NCBI RefSeq assembly: GCF_028609805.1
Contig: NZ_CP063189.1
Location: 1,612,001 to 1,676,000 of the forward strand
DNA from: Corynebacterium massiliense DSM 45435
GTDB taxonomy: Bacteria > Actinomycetota > Actinomycetes > Mycobacteriales > Mycobacteriaceae
Length of the DNA stretch: 64,000 nucleotides
Direction of reading: 5' to 3'
A model generated the notes under the pieces. The model made no database searches. It worked only from the letters and a program-made list of their open reading frames with translations, and was not told the origin of the DNA. Both the position numbers and the translations under genes were made by a program. Numbering within the stretch: the stretch's first letter is position 1; each line of letters starts with the position of its first letter. Of the stretch, positions 1 through 8,462 are shown in pieces.

Positions 1-296
1 CCAGACCCCGGCATGGCGGAGTCATCAGGGGTGATTCGAGTCCACAAAATCACCGAGTTCGCTAGCGGATCGCCCGAGGCCACGCCGTGGAGGAACGGCA
101 GTTCCCCCTGCGGCGGCTCCTCCGGCTTGACTTCACTGCTGGAGGAGAGATTCACGCTCTGCGCCAGCGCAGATCCCGGGCTAAAGGCGGCGGTGGAAAC
201 CGCCACGCCCGCAGCTGCGGAGTTCTGCAGCATGCGGCGACGGGAGATCTGGTGGGTGGAAATGGAATGACTCGAGTTGGACTCAGTTTCGCGCAT
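1..296 (-). CDS. phoD: PhoD-family alkaline phosphatase, N-terminal part (cut by window edge)
   Basis: Reading the minus strand from an ATG at 296-294 gives an uninterrupted frame of 98 codons running off the window. It starts [10 protein letters not shown], has a twin-arginine motif SRRRML around residues 20-25, an Ala-rich hydrophobic stretch ending in ALAQ (likely Tat signal with signal peptidase I cleavage), then [20 protein letters not shown], the typical N-terminus of the PhoD phosphodiesterase/alkaline phosphatase domain. PhoD enzymes are secreted, metal-dependent, and release phosphate from phosphoesters. The catalytic metal-binding residues lie outside the window. The Tat motif plus this domain start make the family call firm; the symbol is by family only. 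The plus-strand frames over the same bases are shadows. Confidence 0.85.
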   Translation of the reverse strand, partial: MRETESNSSHSISTHQISRRRMLQNSAAAGVAVSTAAFSPGSALAQSVNLSSSSEVKPEEPPQGELPFLHGVASGDPLANSVILWTRITPDDSAMPGS

Positions 297-481
297 AGTT
301 AAATGGTCGCGCCCCACCGCGCACTCGCAACCGCTAGAGCAGCTGTTAGCCAACCTTTCCCGGAGTGTTCATGTGTTGTTTTCTCTGCTGCCTACCCTCA
401 CCGACTGCGGGAGGTTGCCGGCACGTATACTTTCCCCCGATCTCGCCGCCCAACACGTATGCGGAGCGGCGCGTGATCGAT

Positions 482-558
482 GGGGCTATAGCTCAGTCGG
501 TTAGAGCCACGGACTCATAATCCGTTGGTCGCGGGTTCGAGCCCCGCTGGCCCCACCA
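482..558 (+). tRNA. tRNA with CAU anticodon (Ile2 or elongator Met)
   Basis: A full cloverleaf can be folded. The acceptor arm is GGGGCTA with TGGCCCC (one G-U pair), the D arm holds AGCTCAGTCGGTTAGAGC, the anticodon arm is ACGGA-CTCATAA-TCCGT with anticodon CAT, and the T arm is GCGGG-TTCGAGC-CCCGC. Discriminator A is at 555 and CCA is encoded at 556-558. A CAT anticodon fits elongator Met or the lysidine-modified Ile2 tRNA. The variable region TTGGTC after the anticodon arm resembles Ile2 tRNAs I remember, so I lean to Ile2, but the sequence alone does not settle it. Confidence 0.93.
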
Positions 559-569
559 CCAGTCTTCGT

Positions 570-575
570 TACCCT
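570..575 (+). promoter_or_regulatory. -10 hexamer for the lipoprotein gene (leaderless)
   Basis: TACCCT fits TANNNT and ends 6 nt before the GTG at 582. It supports that start and a leaderless transcript beginning just after the tRNA. Confidence 0.35.
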
Positions 576-581
576 GTGGGT

Positions 582-1727
582 GTGCGAAAAACATCGATAC
601 GCACCGCTGTAACCGCCGGTGCATGCCTGAGCCTCCCCCTGTTCCCCACCGCCTGCACCCCGGCTGAGGATTCCGCGGACACACACCGTGACGACGGGTC
701 CGAAGCGACGACGGATGCCGAAGCCACCGACCGGTGGTCTGCCTTTGCGGACATCCTCGATGATCCCTCCGCGCTGGATCTAGCCTCAGATCCCTCCCCG
801 GACGCGACTGGGGACTACAGCTACGCCCTCGGCGACGTCACCGGCGACGACGAACCGGAACTACTCATCGCCGTGGACGATAAGAAGTCTTCGCCGGTAC
901 ACATCGTGACTGCCGATGACTCCGGCAACACCACCGTCTCCCGCGGCAGCCTGCGCTTGAGCGGCGCCGACGCAGACGGGGGCCGCGCGGCTATTCATTT
1001 CGCCGAATCCGGAAACGGAATGTACCAAGCCACCGGGCAAGCCAACTCGCCGGCAGTGACCACGCAGCGCTACGAACTCGACGGCGACAAGCTCGTCAAC
1101 GCCGGCGACGTGCAAACCTCCCCGTCGGGCGATCTCCTGCCGGGCCACGTCGAGGCGACGTTTACGTCAACGACCGATCGCGGGCCGTTCGACAAGGTCA
1201 AAGACGGCGGCGAAGAGCGGACCGGGACTGGTAATGGGAACGCGACCGGCTCGGCGGGACAGGGCGCCCAGGGCGGCGCGGCAGCCCCTGCCCCAGGCAC
1301 CGCAAAAGACGCCCCACAGGCGGAAGCGGATGCGGGCGCGGATGTCGGTCCGAACGAGGTAGAGATCGTCGGCACGGTAGAAGAACTGTCCACCGCGGAA
1401 GCCGCGGAGGGTAAGACCCCGCCGAACAACGAGGACCCGAACAACCGATACTTCGTGCTGCGCTTCGACAAACCGCAGTCACTGCCCGTGCGTAGCTCGA
1501 GCGGTGGCGCGTCTGACCAGACCCACCAAGCGGCGCTGCTGGACAGCATCGAGCACACGCCGTACGGAAGCTCTACGGGACAGTCGAGCCGGTGGGAAAA
1601 CTACGCCGGCCAACACGTCCGCGTAGTCGTGGCGAAAGACAACCTCTGGCAGCTGTCCGATGCCGGGCTCCCGCTGGGCATGCTGCGGATGACCTCCGGG
1701 GAGCCGGCGGTGTCCCTGGCAAATTAG
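582..1727 (+). CDS. Secreted lipoprotein of unknown function
   Basis: 381 aa from GTG 582. The frame is open further upstream, but that part lies inside the tRNA, and a TACCCT hexamer sits just before 582. The N-terminus has basic residues, a hydrophobic stretch and a lipobox-like LFPTAC around residues 19-24, so it is probably lipid-anchored outside the membrane. An FG-GAP-like segment LGDVTGDDEPELLIAV follows near residue 75. A central Gly/Ala/Glu-rich low-complexity linker is at about residues 210-255, and a compact C-terminal domain starts at EVEIVGTVEEL. I do not recognise the C-terminal domain. It converges on the PAP2 gene 28 bp downstream. Confidence 0.8.
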   Translation: MRKTSIRTAVTAGACLSLPLFPTACTPAEDSADTHRDDGSEATTDAEATDRWSAFADILDDPSALDLASDPSPDATGDYSYALGDVTGDDEPELLIAVDDKKSSPVHIVTADDSGNTTVSRGSLRLSGADADGGRAAIHFAESGNGMYQATGQANSPAVTTQRYELDGDKLVNAGDVQTSPSGDLLPGHVEATFTSTTDRGPFDKVKDGGEERTGTGNGNATGSAGQGAQGGAAAPAPGTAKDAPQAEADAGADVGPNEVEIVGTVEELSTAEAAEGKTPPNNEDPNNRYFVLRFDKPQSLPVRSSSGGASDQTHQAALLDSIEHTPYGSSTGQSSRWENYAGQHVRVVVAKDNLWQLSDAGLPLGMLRMTSGEPAVSLAN

Positions 1728-1755
1728 AAAAGACCGCCGGCGGCAGCGCGGCGCC

Positions 1756-3015
1756 TTAGTTGACGGTCACGCTGCCGTCAGGATTGACCTGCACGTCGGC
1801 GGCCATTGCCGCGGCGAGGTTGAGGCGCTGCCAGGAGCCGTCCTCGGCCTGCCAGTCGAGCGGGTTGCCGGCCGGGCCGGCGGTCTGGCGGAGGACCTCG
1901 GCGCGCTGCTCCCACGACAGTTCCGGGTAGGCGTGCGCGAGAAGGACCGGGGCTGCCTGCGGAACCTGCATCGGGGCGTCTTCCGGATAGATGGTGTCGA
2001 AGCCATAATCCAGAAGCTCCGAGTAGCGGCCCACGGCGTCCGCATCGGACTGGGCACCGGAATCCTGGGCCACCAGCTCCTCAATGGACTTGCCGGTGCG
2101 CCACTCCAGCTCCGCACGCAACTCCGCCGCGGCCTGGTCGATGGCGTCGCGCATGCGCGGGTCATTGAGGCGATCGGCAGCCGCAGCCTGCCCGGACATG
2201 CGCCCACCGATGACGTCTAGCGGGTAGTGCACGCCCATGACCACACGGTGGAAGCCGGACTCGCCGCCGCGGGAGATGATCTGCGGGCCGAGCTCCGGCA
2301 GCATGTAGGCCAATAGCGTGGTGATCCACGCGGCCTGGTTCGTGTGTCCCGACGGGAAGGACGGGCTGGAGCCGTAGAAATCGTGCTCGCCGTCTTCGTA
2401 GCGGTTGATCTTGTCCGATGCCACGACGAATGGCCGGTCGTAGTCGAAAATGTACTTCTCCGCGATCTGGGAGCTCGCGAGTCCGCCCGCGCGCGCCAGG
2501 TAGCCGTTGCCCAGGAGGTACTCAGTCTTGGGCAGGCGGTGTTCCGCCAGGGCATCGCGAAGCGCCTGCCCCGTCTCCTCGCCGAGGGCATCGGAGACCG
2601 CCGGGAGGACGCCGTCCTTATCCGCGCTGGCGTCGATCTGGGCGCGCTTGATGAGGTCCGGGTTGTCCGCCGCGGCGTTATTGATCTCCACGGCCTTGTT
2701 CAGGTTTTCCTCGCGTACGTCCGCGCGCTCGTCGCGCACGGTGAAAAACAGCTTGTTGATGTCGACGTAGATCCCGTACTGGTAGGACGAGATGTCGGAC
2801 GGGAAGCCGGCGAGGTAGTCGCTGGTGAACGGGCGCGGGGTCGGGGCGCCGTCGTGCTGGGTGATTTCCGGGCCGGTCGAGCTGCCGGTCGCGGAGCCCT
2901 CTAGCTGCGGGATCTGCAGGTCGGAGCTCTGGGCGGTGGCGGGAGCGGCCGTGAACGCCAGGGCCGCAGTAGCAAAAAGGCCGCCTAGCGAGGCGGCGTA
3001 GCGATGGTTCTGCAC
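1756..3015 (-). CDS. Secreted PAP2 / class A-type acid phosphatase
   Basis: 419 aa from a GTG at 3015 preceded by a GAGAG-rich stretch. It has a cleavable signal peptide (AAPATAQS, cut near residue 29). All three PAP2 motifs are present: K187-x6-R194-P, PSGH 221-224, and R257-x5-H263-x3-D267, where H224 and H263 are the expected nucleophile and acid/base. Enzymes of this fold dephosphorylate phosphomonoesters or lipid pyrophosphates. The absence of membrane helices after the signal suggests a soluble secreted phosphatase. Another phosphatase gene (phoD) lies about 1.5 kb away, so phosphate scavenging is a plausible joint theme, though no Pho box was identified. Confidence 0.9.
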   Translation of the reverse strand: MQNHRYAASLGGLFATAALAFTAAPATAQSSDLQIPQLEGSATGSSTGPEITQHDGAPTPRPFTSDYLAGFPSDISSYQYGIYVDINKLFFTVRDERADVREENLNKAVEINNAAADNPDLIKRAQIDASADKDGVLPAVSDALGEETGQALRDALAEHRLPKTEYLLGNGYLARAGGLASSQIAEKYIFDYDRPFVVASDKINRYEDGEHDFYGSSPSFPSGHTNQAAWITTLLAYMLPELGPQIISRGGESGFHRVVMGVHYPLDVIGGRMSGQAAAADRLNDPRMRDAIDQAAAELRAELEWRTGKSIEELVAQDSGAQSDADAVGRYSELLDYGFDTIYPEDAPMQVPQAAPVLLAHAYPELSWEQRAEVLRQTAGPAGNPLDWQAEDGSWQRLNLAAAMAADVQVNPDGSVTVN

Positions 3016-3437
3016 AGGTCTTTTCTCTCTAGCCGAGGGCTGATACGTAGCAGCACGACCCTAGAACTGGAGAGTAACCAGCGTGTTAAACCCGGGGTAA
3101 GAAAGCGTTAACTTATTCGTTTTCCGGGGTCACGTCTTCCGGCGGCCCGCCGCGCTGCGGACCCCCTTCTTTCTGTCCGGCGTCGTCCGCCCACTTAGCG
3201 GTGTACAGCGCCGAACGGGCCATCGCGCCACCAGAGGCAACGGGAAACTGTGATTTAAACTCCACACAGACAACGTAACCCGGATGACAGCGCAACAAAA
3301 CCTTGAAACGAATATTTTTCTTATAAAAGTGCCTCGGCGCTCCACACCCCCTACCCCATGCCCGCGGCGCGACGGAGCCGGTAGACTAGCTGTCTACACT
3401 TTTCCTTGGACACGCAATGCTGGGAGTCTTTCACCAC
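3016..3437. other. Intergenic region between divergent genes
   Basis: 422 bp without a convincing gene. It contains an AT-rich stretch at about 3300-3330, likely promoter sequence, and the palindrome at 3381-3397. A weak minus-strand frame (3113-3223, 36 codons from an ATG at 3223, ending VTPENE) has neither a clear ribosome site nor a -10 hexamer. I see no RNA gene here. Confidence 0.5.
3381..3397. repeat. Short inverted repeat GTAGAC-N5-GTCTAC
   Basis: Perfect 6-bp arms with a 5-bp spacer, 40 bp upstream of the YtxH-like start. TAGACT within the left arm fits a TANNNT -10 hexamer, so the repeat may be an operator overlapping that promoter. No regulator is identifiable. Confidence 0.35.
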
Positions 3438-3719
3438 ATGTTTCGCTTTGTCGTCGGCGCCGCAACCGGGTACTTCTTCGGCACCAAGGCGGGCCGCAAG
3501 CGCTACCACCAGATCAAGGACGCTTACCAGAAGACCGTGAATTCACCCGTCACGCACGGCGCCATCCGGGCTACCCGCCGGGCGGTGGCCAACCGCCTCG
3601 ACCCCGAGCCGCGCATGCGGGAGGTGCGCGATTTGAAGGGCTCGCGCCGGCACCAGATGGGCCGCGGACGCGACGACTCCCCCACCCCGGATCGCATTTA
3701 CGAGCCCGACGAGGACTAA
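3438..3719 (+). CDS. Small YtxH-like membrane-associated protein
   Basis: 93 aa from ATG 3438, chosen because GGGAG at 3422-3426 sits 11 nt upstream and because MFRFVVGAATGYFFGTKAGR is the usual N-terminus of this actinobacterial family; an ATG at 3417 is an alternative. One N-terminal glycine-rich helix (residues 3-16), then a basic region ending in an acidic tail DEPDED-like. Function unknown; proteins of this type are generally thought to be membrane-anchored and stress-associated. It converges on dnaG, with 9 bp between stops. Confidence 0.8.
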   Translation: MFRFVVGAATGYFFGTKAGRKRYHQIKDAYQKTVNSPVTHGAIRATRRAVANRLDPEPRMREVRDLKGSRRHQMGRGRDDSPTPDRIYEPDED

Positions 3720-3728
3720 ACCGCCCTC

Positions 3729-5651
3729 TTATTCGTAGGGGCTGAACCGAAACGCGCGGTCGTTGAGCTCGCGGCGCGCCTGCTCGAGCGCGATGAGATC
3801 GGCAAACAGCGAGTTGTACGCTTGCTCGTCGTCGGTCGGACGCATGCGCCCCAACTTCGCCTTCAGCTGGGCGATCTGATCGCCCACGCGGGCTTCCTGC
3901 AGCCGCGACAGCACGGAGTCCGCGTAGGTCTCCCAGCTCGCGTTGGTGGGCAGGATTTCCTCCACGGCCAGCTCTGAAACGAAATTGCGGCCGGTCAGAT
4001 CGAGCATCTCCCCGGCCACCGCGGCGATCCACTCCACCCCCGGCATGGTGGCGCCCTTCGCGGCACCGCCGGCCTGCGTGATGGCACGGCGCACGGCGAG
4101 ATACGCGTCGTTGGAAAACGCGTCGTCCGAAATCCCGTCGAAGTACGAGCCCGCCACCGCCGGCTGCTGCAGCGCAATCTTCAGCGACTCGCGCTGCGGC
4201 CACAGGTGGGTTTCTTTCGGGCTGGGCGGTTTAATCGCCGGCACGTCCTGCTGCGCGGGCCCACCGCTGGCACTGTCGAAACGCTTCGCGCGCATCGTCG
4301 GCGCCTGCTTCTTCGGTTTCTTCGCCTCGGCTTTGACCTGCTGGATGACCTCTTGCGGGTTGGGCCACCCCACCCAGCCGGCCAGCCGGCGGGCGTACTC
4401 GGACTGCAGCGGGGCATCGCGAATCTGCGCCACAATCGGCACCGCACGCCGCAGCGCCTGCAGGCGGCCCTCGGCGGAGTCGATGCTGTAATCGGCGATG
4501 ATCGACTGAATGACGAACTCAAACATCGGGATGCGGTCCGCGACGAGATCGCGCACGGCGGCATCGCCACGCGCCAGCCGCAGATCGCACGGATCCATGC
4601 CATCCGGGGCGACGGCGACAAAGGACTGACCGGTGAAGTTCTGCTCACCCTCGAACGCACGCATCGCCGCTTTCTGGCCGGCCTCGTCGCCGTCGAAGGT
4701 GTAGATGAGCTCGCCGTGGAAGTAGGAATCATCCAGCATAAGCCGCCGCAGCACCTGCAGGTGCTCGCCGCCAAACGCCGTGCCACAGGACGCCACGGCG
4801 GTGCGCACGCCGGCGGCATGCATGGCCATCACGTCCGTGTAGCCTTCGACGATGACCGCCTGGTGCGACTGGGAAATATTCCGCTTGGCCAGGTCGAGGC
4901 CGAAGAGCACCTTGGACTTGCGGTACAGCATGGTCTCCGGGGTGTTCATGTACTTGCCCAGCTTGTCGTCATCGAAAAGCTTGCGGGCACCGAACCCGAT
5001 GACGTTGCCGGCCAGATCTTTGATCGGCCACAGCAGGCGCCGGTGGAAGCGATCAATGGGGCCGCGTTTCCCCATCTTGGAAATGCCGGCCTTTTCCAGC
5101 TCCTCGAAGGAAAAGCCCTGCCGCAAAAGGTGCTTCGTCGCCGTGTCCCAGCCGGCCGGGGCGTAGCCACACTCAAAGTTGTAGACCGTATCGCGGGAAA
5201 ACCCGCGGTCGAGCAAGAAGTCGCGGGCCGGGGCCGCCTCCGGGGTCTCGAGCTGTTCCCGGTAGAACTTGTGGACCGCCCGGTTGGCCTGGATGAGCCG
5301 CTTACGGGTGCCGGGCTTTTCCGCCCGCGCGCCAGTGCTTCCTCCCTGGTAGTTGATGTGGTAGCCGATCTTTTCCGCGACCGTTTCCACGGCCTCGGGG
5401 AAAGACAGCTGCTCCATTTCCATGAGGAAGGAAAAGACGTCGCCGCCCTTGTCAGTGGAAAAGCAGTGGTAGTAGCCGCGCTGCGGGCGCACGTGGAACG
5501 AAGGGGTCTTTTCGTCCTTGAACGGTGACAGCCCCTTGAGCGAGTCGCTGCCCGCCGGTTTGAGCTGGACGTACTCACCCACGATTTCTTCCAGCGGCGC
5601 GCGTTCACGGATAGCTTGGATGTCGCTTTCCGGGATTCTGCCTTTCGCCAT
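3729..5651 (-). CDS. dnaG: DNA primase DnaG (zinc-ligand-poor form)
   Basis: 640 aa. It makes RNA primers at the replication fork. N-terminal zinc-ribbon-like fold (about residues 35-80), catalytic core with Toprim motif EGYTDV at 269-274 and DGD at 320-322, and a C-terminal helicase-binding region. A TAGAGT hexamer (5665-5660 on the minus strand) lies 8 nt before the ATG. Odd: at the zinc site (CPFH ... CFGC in E. coli) this protein reads SPFK at 42-45 and CFST at 63-66, so only one of four ligands remains. The rest of that domain is well conserved, which argues against a damaged gene. Confidence 0.97.
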   Translation of the reverse strand: MAKGRIPESDIQAIRERAPLEEIVGEYVQLKPAGSDSLKGLSPFKDEKTPSFHVRPQRGYYHCFSTDKGGDVFSFLMEMEQLSFPEAVETVAEKIGYHINYQGGSTGARAEKPGTRKRLIQANRAVHKFYREQLETPEAAPARDFLLDRGFSRDTVYNFECGYAPAGWDTATKHLLRQGFSFEELEKAGISKMGKRGPIDRFHRRLLWPIKDLAGNVIGFGARKLFDDDKLGKYMNTPETMLYRKSKVLFGLDLAKRNISQSHQAVIVEGYTDVMAMHAAGVRTAVASCGTAFGGEHLQVLRRLMLDDSYFHGELIYTFDGDEAGQKAAMRAFEGEQNFTGQSFVAVAPDGMDPCDLRLARGDAAVRDLVADRIPMFEFVIQSIIADYSIDSAEGRLQALRRAVPIVAQIRDAPLQSEYARRLAGWVGWPNPQEVIQQVKAEAKKPKKQAPTMRAKRFDSASGGPAQQDVPAIKPPSPKETHLWPQRESLKIALQQPAVAGSYFDGISDDAFSNDAYLAVRRAITQAGGAAKGATMPGVEWIAAVAGEMLDLTGRNFVSELAVEEILPTNASWETYADSVLSRLQEARVGDQIAQLKAKLGRMRPTDDEQAYNSLFADLIALEQARRELNDRAFRFSPYE

Positions 5652-5751
5652 AGCCCCAGACTCTACCCCGCGTACCGTTTCTCAGGGACGTGACCTCATA
5701 CCCGGCGGCCGATTTCTGGCGCGGTCCTGCGTCCTGCGACAATATGGCCCC

Positions 5752-6213
5752 ATGAGCGATTCCCGCGGGTCCAGCCCCACAACCATTCCGGCCATCGTCG
5801 GTGCCATCCTCTTGGCCGCCGTCGGTGGCTACTTCGGCATCGACCTCACCGGCAACGGGGACAACGGCTCCGGGCGCGCCGGCACGGGCGATGCCCAGTC
5901 CGCGCATCAGGACACCTGCGAGCTGGGCAGCCTGCCGGACCAGGCGCGCGATACCACTGAGGACATCCTCGCTGGCGGACCCTACGACCACCCGAAAAAC
6001 GACAACCAGCGCTTCGGCAACTACGAGGGCGTCCTGCCGAAGAAGCCGGGCGATTACTACCGCGAGTACACGGTGGAAACGCCGGGTGAAAAGAGCCGGG
6101 GCGCGCGCCGGATCATCACCGGCGGCGGGTCCGAGACCGACCCGGACGTCTGGTACTACACCGACGACCACTACGAATCGTTTTGCGAAATCCCCGACGC
6201 CGAGGAGAACTAA
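5752..6213 (+). CDS. Secreted guanyl-specific ribonuclease (RNase Sa/barnase superfamily)
   Basis: 153 aa from ATG 5752. An N-terminal hydrophobic segment (residues about 12-30) acts as signal or anchor. The remainder aligns by eye with RNase Sa: LPDQARDTTEDI, YREYTV with catalytic base E105, R116 and R120 (counterparts of R65 and R69), and DDHYESF with catalytic H140. Cys56 and Cys145 match the N- and C-terminal cysteines that form the RNase Sa disulfide, fitting an extracellular protein. Such enzymes cut single-stranded RNA after G. The inhibitor gene follows with no gap. Possible roles are nutrient acquisition or a contact-independent toxin. Confidence 0.88.
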   Translation: MSDSRGSSPTTIPAIVGAILLAAVGGYFGIDLTGNGDNGSGRAGTGDAQSAHQDTCELGSLPDQARDTTEDILAGGPYDHPKNDNQRFGNYEGVLPKKPGDYYREYTVETPGEKSRGARRIITGGGSETDPDVWYYTDDHYESFCEIPDAEEN

Positions 6214-6489
6214 ATGCGCTCACTGCGGATAGAGACGCCTCTGCGCTCCCGGGACGACTTCTTCGCCGCGGTGGGGAAGGCTGCGAAGGACGCAGGCCAT
6301 CCGCTTCCCCCGCCGCCGAACCTGGACGCGTTCGCCGACGCCGTGCGCGAACTCGACGTGGAAAGCGTTACGGCCACGGCCTGTTCCATGCCGGCCCGCG
6401 ACGTGGAGGCGGTTACGCAGGTGCTTGACGATGCCGGGGTCGCCGCCCGCCTCCACCACTCGGACGGCAGGGAGCGGCCCGAGCGCTAA
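6214..6489 (+). CDS. Barstar-like ribonuclease inhibitor (immunity protein)
   Basis: 91 aa, starting on the base after the RNase stop, with GAGGAG about 6 nt upstream inside the RNase gene, so translation is coupled. Residues 36-47 NLDAFADAVREL match the barstar helix NLDALWDCLTG. D38 and D42 fall on barstar D35 and D39, the residues that plug the barnase active site. No signal peptide, so it would stay in the cytoplasm and neutralise RNase that fails to be exported. The C-terminal residues are more divergent. Its stop overlaps that of dgt by 4 bp. Confidence 0.75.
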   Translation: MRSLRIETPLRSRDDFFAAVGKAAKDAGHPLPPPPNLDAFADAVRELDVESVTATACSMPARDVEAVTQVLDDAGVAARLHHSDGRERPER

Positions 6490-7778
6490 CCGAAGAAGCC
6501 GACGATCTCGGCGGATTCGCGCGCGAGGCGTTCGAGGCGGGATTCGGTCATGGACGCGATCTGATCGATGACCACCCGCTGGCGGGCGGCCGGGGACTCC
6601 GCCCGCTGCCACCAGAGCCGGAACATCGGGTCCATCGCGCCCGGCGCGCCGGCCATTAAATAGTCGTGCACGCGGTAGATACGCTCGCGCTGCCGGTCTT
6701 GCCGCGCCTTGTGGGCGGGATCGTCCATGACGTAAAGCACCGCCAAGGTTTTCAGCAGCTTCACCTCCGCGGCCGCCTGGTCTGGGACGACAAGCCGCCC
6801 ATGTTGCCGGCCGAGCCCGTCCTGGGCAAGCAGGTCCGCATTCGCGGCGCGCGTGGCTTTGACCGTGGCGCCGATGTAGCGGCCGACGAGCTCCGAGGTC
6901 AGTCGTTTGAGGTTGGCAAAGCCGGCGAGCGAGAAGTCGAAATCGGCGGCGGTGGCGACGATGGGCAGCTCGCGGAGGTAGCCGGCGGCATCGAGAAGCT
7001 CGTCTGCTTCCCCGCCGAAGGCCTGCGCGCCCTTTTCCGCTAGGGCGGCCAGCTCCACGAGGTCCCACAGCACGCTGAGGGAGACGCGGCCGGACACGAT
7101 GCCGTCCTCCACATCGTGCACTGAGTAGGCCACGTCGTCCGACCAGTCCATGGCCTGCGCTTCCATCGACGGCCGCGCGTCCGCATGCCCGGCGCGCAGC
7201 CAGGTCAGCAGGTGGGCGTCCTCGTCGTAGCAGCCATACTTGCGGTTCACGCTGCCATCCGCGTTGGTTTTAGTGCGCGGGTATTTGCAGGCGGCGTCCA
7301 ACGCCGCGCGGGTGAGGTTGAGGCCGAAAGAATTGAGGTCGTCATCGACGACTTTGGGCTCTAGAAACGCGAGGATGCGCAGCGTCTGCGCGTTGCCCTC
7401 GAAGCCGCCACACTCGCTGGCCACCTCGTTGAGCGCGTTTTCGCCGTTATGGCCGTACGGCGGGTGGCCGATGTCGTGGGTCAGCCCGGCCATCTCGCAG
7501 AGATCCGGATCCAGGCCCAGGCCGCTGCCGATGCCGCGGGCGATCTGCGCGACCTCCAGCGAGTGGGTCAGCCGGGTGCGCGGGGTATCGCCGTCGCGAG
7601 GGCCGACCACCTGGGTTTTATCCGCTAGCCGCCGCAGCGCCGCCGAGTGGAGGACACGGGCTCGGTCGCGGTCGAAGGCGCCGCGCTCGTCAGTCTGGAA
7701 AGGCGCGGAACCGTAGGCGGATCCTTTGGACGCTTCCGAGAAGAGGCGCTCGGTGTCGGCTGCGGAATAGTGGTACAT
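6486..7778 (-). CDS. dgt: Deoxyguanosinetriphosphate triphosphohydrolase-like protein
   Basis: 430 aa from ATG 7778; an upstream in-frame ATG (7808) would add 10 residues with no support. HD-domain signature: RLTHSLEVAQIAR followed by GLTHDIGHPPYGHNGE gives the H...HD metal ligands, and a downstream WSDDVAYSVHDVEDG supplies the final D. Family members hydrolyse dNTP to nucleoside plus triphosphate and control dNTP pools. It lies next to dnaG, an arrangement common in actinobacteria, and 13 bp after the YdcF-like gene, probably as one transcript. Confidence 0.93.
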   Translation of the reverse strand: MYHYSAADTERLFSEASKGSAYGSAPFQTDERGAFDRDRARVLHSAALRRLADKTQVVGPRDGDTPRTRLTHSLEVAQIARGIGSGLGLDPDLCEMAGLTHDIGHPPYGHNGENALNEVASECGGFEGNAQTLRILAFLEPKVVDDDLNSFGLNLTRAALDAACKYPRTKTNADGSVNRKYGCYDEDAHLLTWLRAGHADARPSMEAQAMDWSDDVAYSVHDVEDGIVSGRVSLSVLWDLVELAALAEKGAQAFGGEADELLDAAGYLRELPIVATAADFDFSLAGFANLKRLTSELVGRYIGATVKATRAANADLLAQDGLGRQHGRLVVPDQAAAEVKLLKTLAVLYVMDDPAHKARQDRQRERIYRVHDYLMAGAPGAMDPMFRLWWQRAESPAARQRVVIDQIASMTESRLERLARESAEIVGFFG

Positions 7779-7791
7779 AACGCCTGTTAGT

Positions 7792-8424
7792 TTAAGACTC
7801 CTGCGCACGCCGTTGGCGCTGAATCTCCGCGTGGTGGGCTTTTCGGGTCGGCCGCATCCACGCCTCGATGCGGTGCAGGCCGCAGCGCAGCACGTGCGAT
7901 GCCCGCTTGCCGGCGATTGCTTCGACGGCCAGCACCGCTAGCCCGCCGGCTTCGTGCGCGGCGGCACGCCACCAATTGGCGTGCGGGAAGCGCTGCGGGC
8001 AGCCGGGAGCCCCGGAGGCCTGAACGACGGGGAGATCGACGAGCCGCAGCCGCGCGAGGAACTCGACCCGGACGGTATGCAGCGGATCCGTGACCACCAG
8101 GACGAGGCGGCTGCGAGCAGGCCCCAGGTGCGCGGCCACCGCGTCCAGGGAACCGGAGGTGTCCCAGCCGTCGTGGAGTGCAGTGATCCGCGCGGCTGGC
8201 ACCCCGTGGTCTCGCAGGTACCTCTCGCCCACCTCTGCCTCGGTGAACCGGTCGCCGGGCAGCTTCGCGCCGACAGTGATGACCTCCGCGTCCGGGTAAC
8301 GCTGCGACAGCGTCACGGCGTGGTCGAGCCGGGCGCGCAGCGCGCGCGACGGCACGCCGTCGTACTGCGCGGCGCCCAAGACCACGATGGCGCGCGGGCG
8401 GATTACGGAATGTGCTTTGTGCAT
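7792..8424 (-). CDS. YdcF/DUF218-family protein
   Basis: 210 aa. Starts with a Rossmann-like strand AIVVLGAAQYDGVPSRALRARLDHA, followed by VITVGAKLPGDRFTEAEVGERYL and SGSLDAVAAHL, then VLVVTDPLHTVRV; this order is typical of the DUF218 fold, whose members include SanA/YdcF and ElyC. It may be involved in envelope functions, but no transmembrane segment or signal is evident here. The biochemical activity is not known. First gene of a probable ydcF-dgt unit, divergent from the TPM gene across only 38 bp. Confidence 0.85.
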   Translation of the reverse strand: MHKAHSVIRPRAIVVLGAAQYDGVPSRALRARLDHAVTLSQRYPDAEVITVGAKLPGDRFTEAEVGERYLRDHGVPAARITALHDGWDTSGSLDAVAAHLGPARSRLVLVVTDPLHTVRVEFLARLRLVDLPVVQASGAPGCPQRFPHANWWRAAAHEAGGLAVLAVEAIAGKRASHVLRCGLHRIEAWMRPTRKAHHAEIQRQRRAQES

Positions 8425-8449
8425 CGCGCCTATTGTGCCATTACACCGT

Positions 8450-8455
8450 TATTCT
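8450..8455 (+). promoter_or_regulatory. -10 hexamer of the TPM gene (leaderless)
   Basis: TATTCT ends 7 nt before ATG 8463, with no ribosome site between, which indicates a leaderless transcript. The 38-bp gap to the divergent YdcF-like gene must hold both promoters, so their control regions overlap. Confidence 0.45.
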
Positions 8456-8462
8456 TAGCCGT

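Noticed and set aside
13-270. Plus-strand 85-codon frame at the window start
   Set aside because: The opposite strand encodes a clear Tat signal and PhoD N-terminus over the same bases.
3113-3298. Small minus-strand frame in the phosphatase-YtxH gap
   Set aside because: No ribosome site, no -10 hexamer and no recognisable product; noted only as a weak possibility.
4206-5528. 440-codon plus-strand frame
   Set aside because: Antisense shadow of dnaG.
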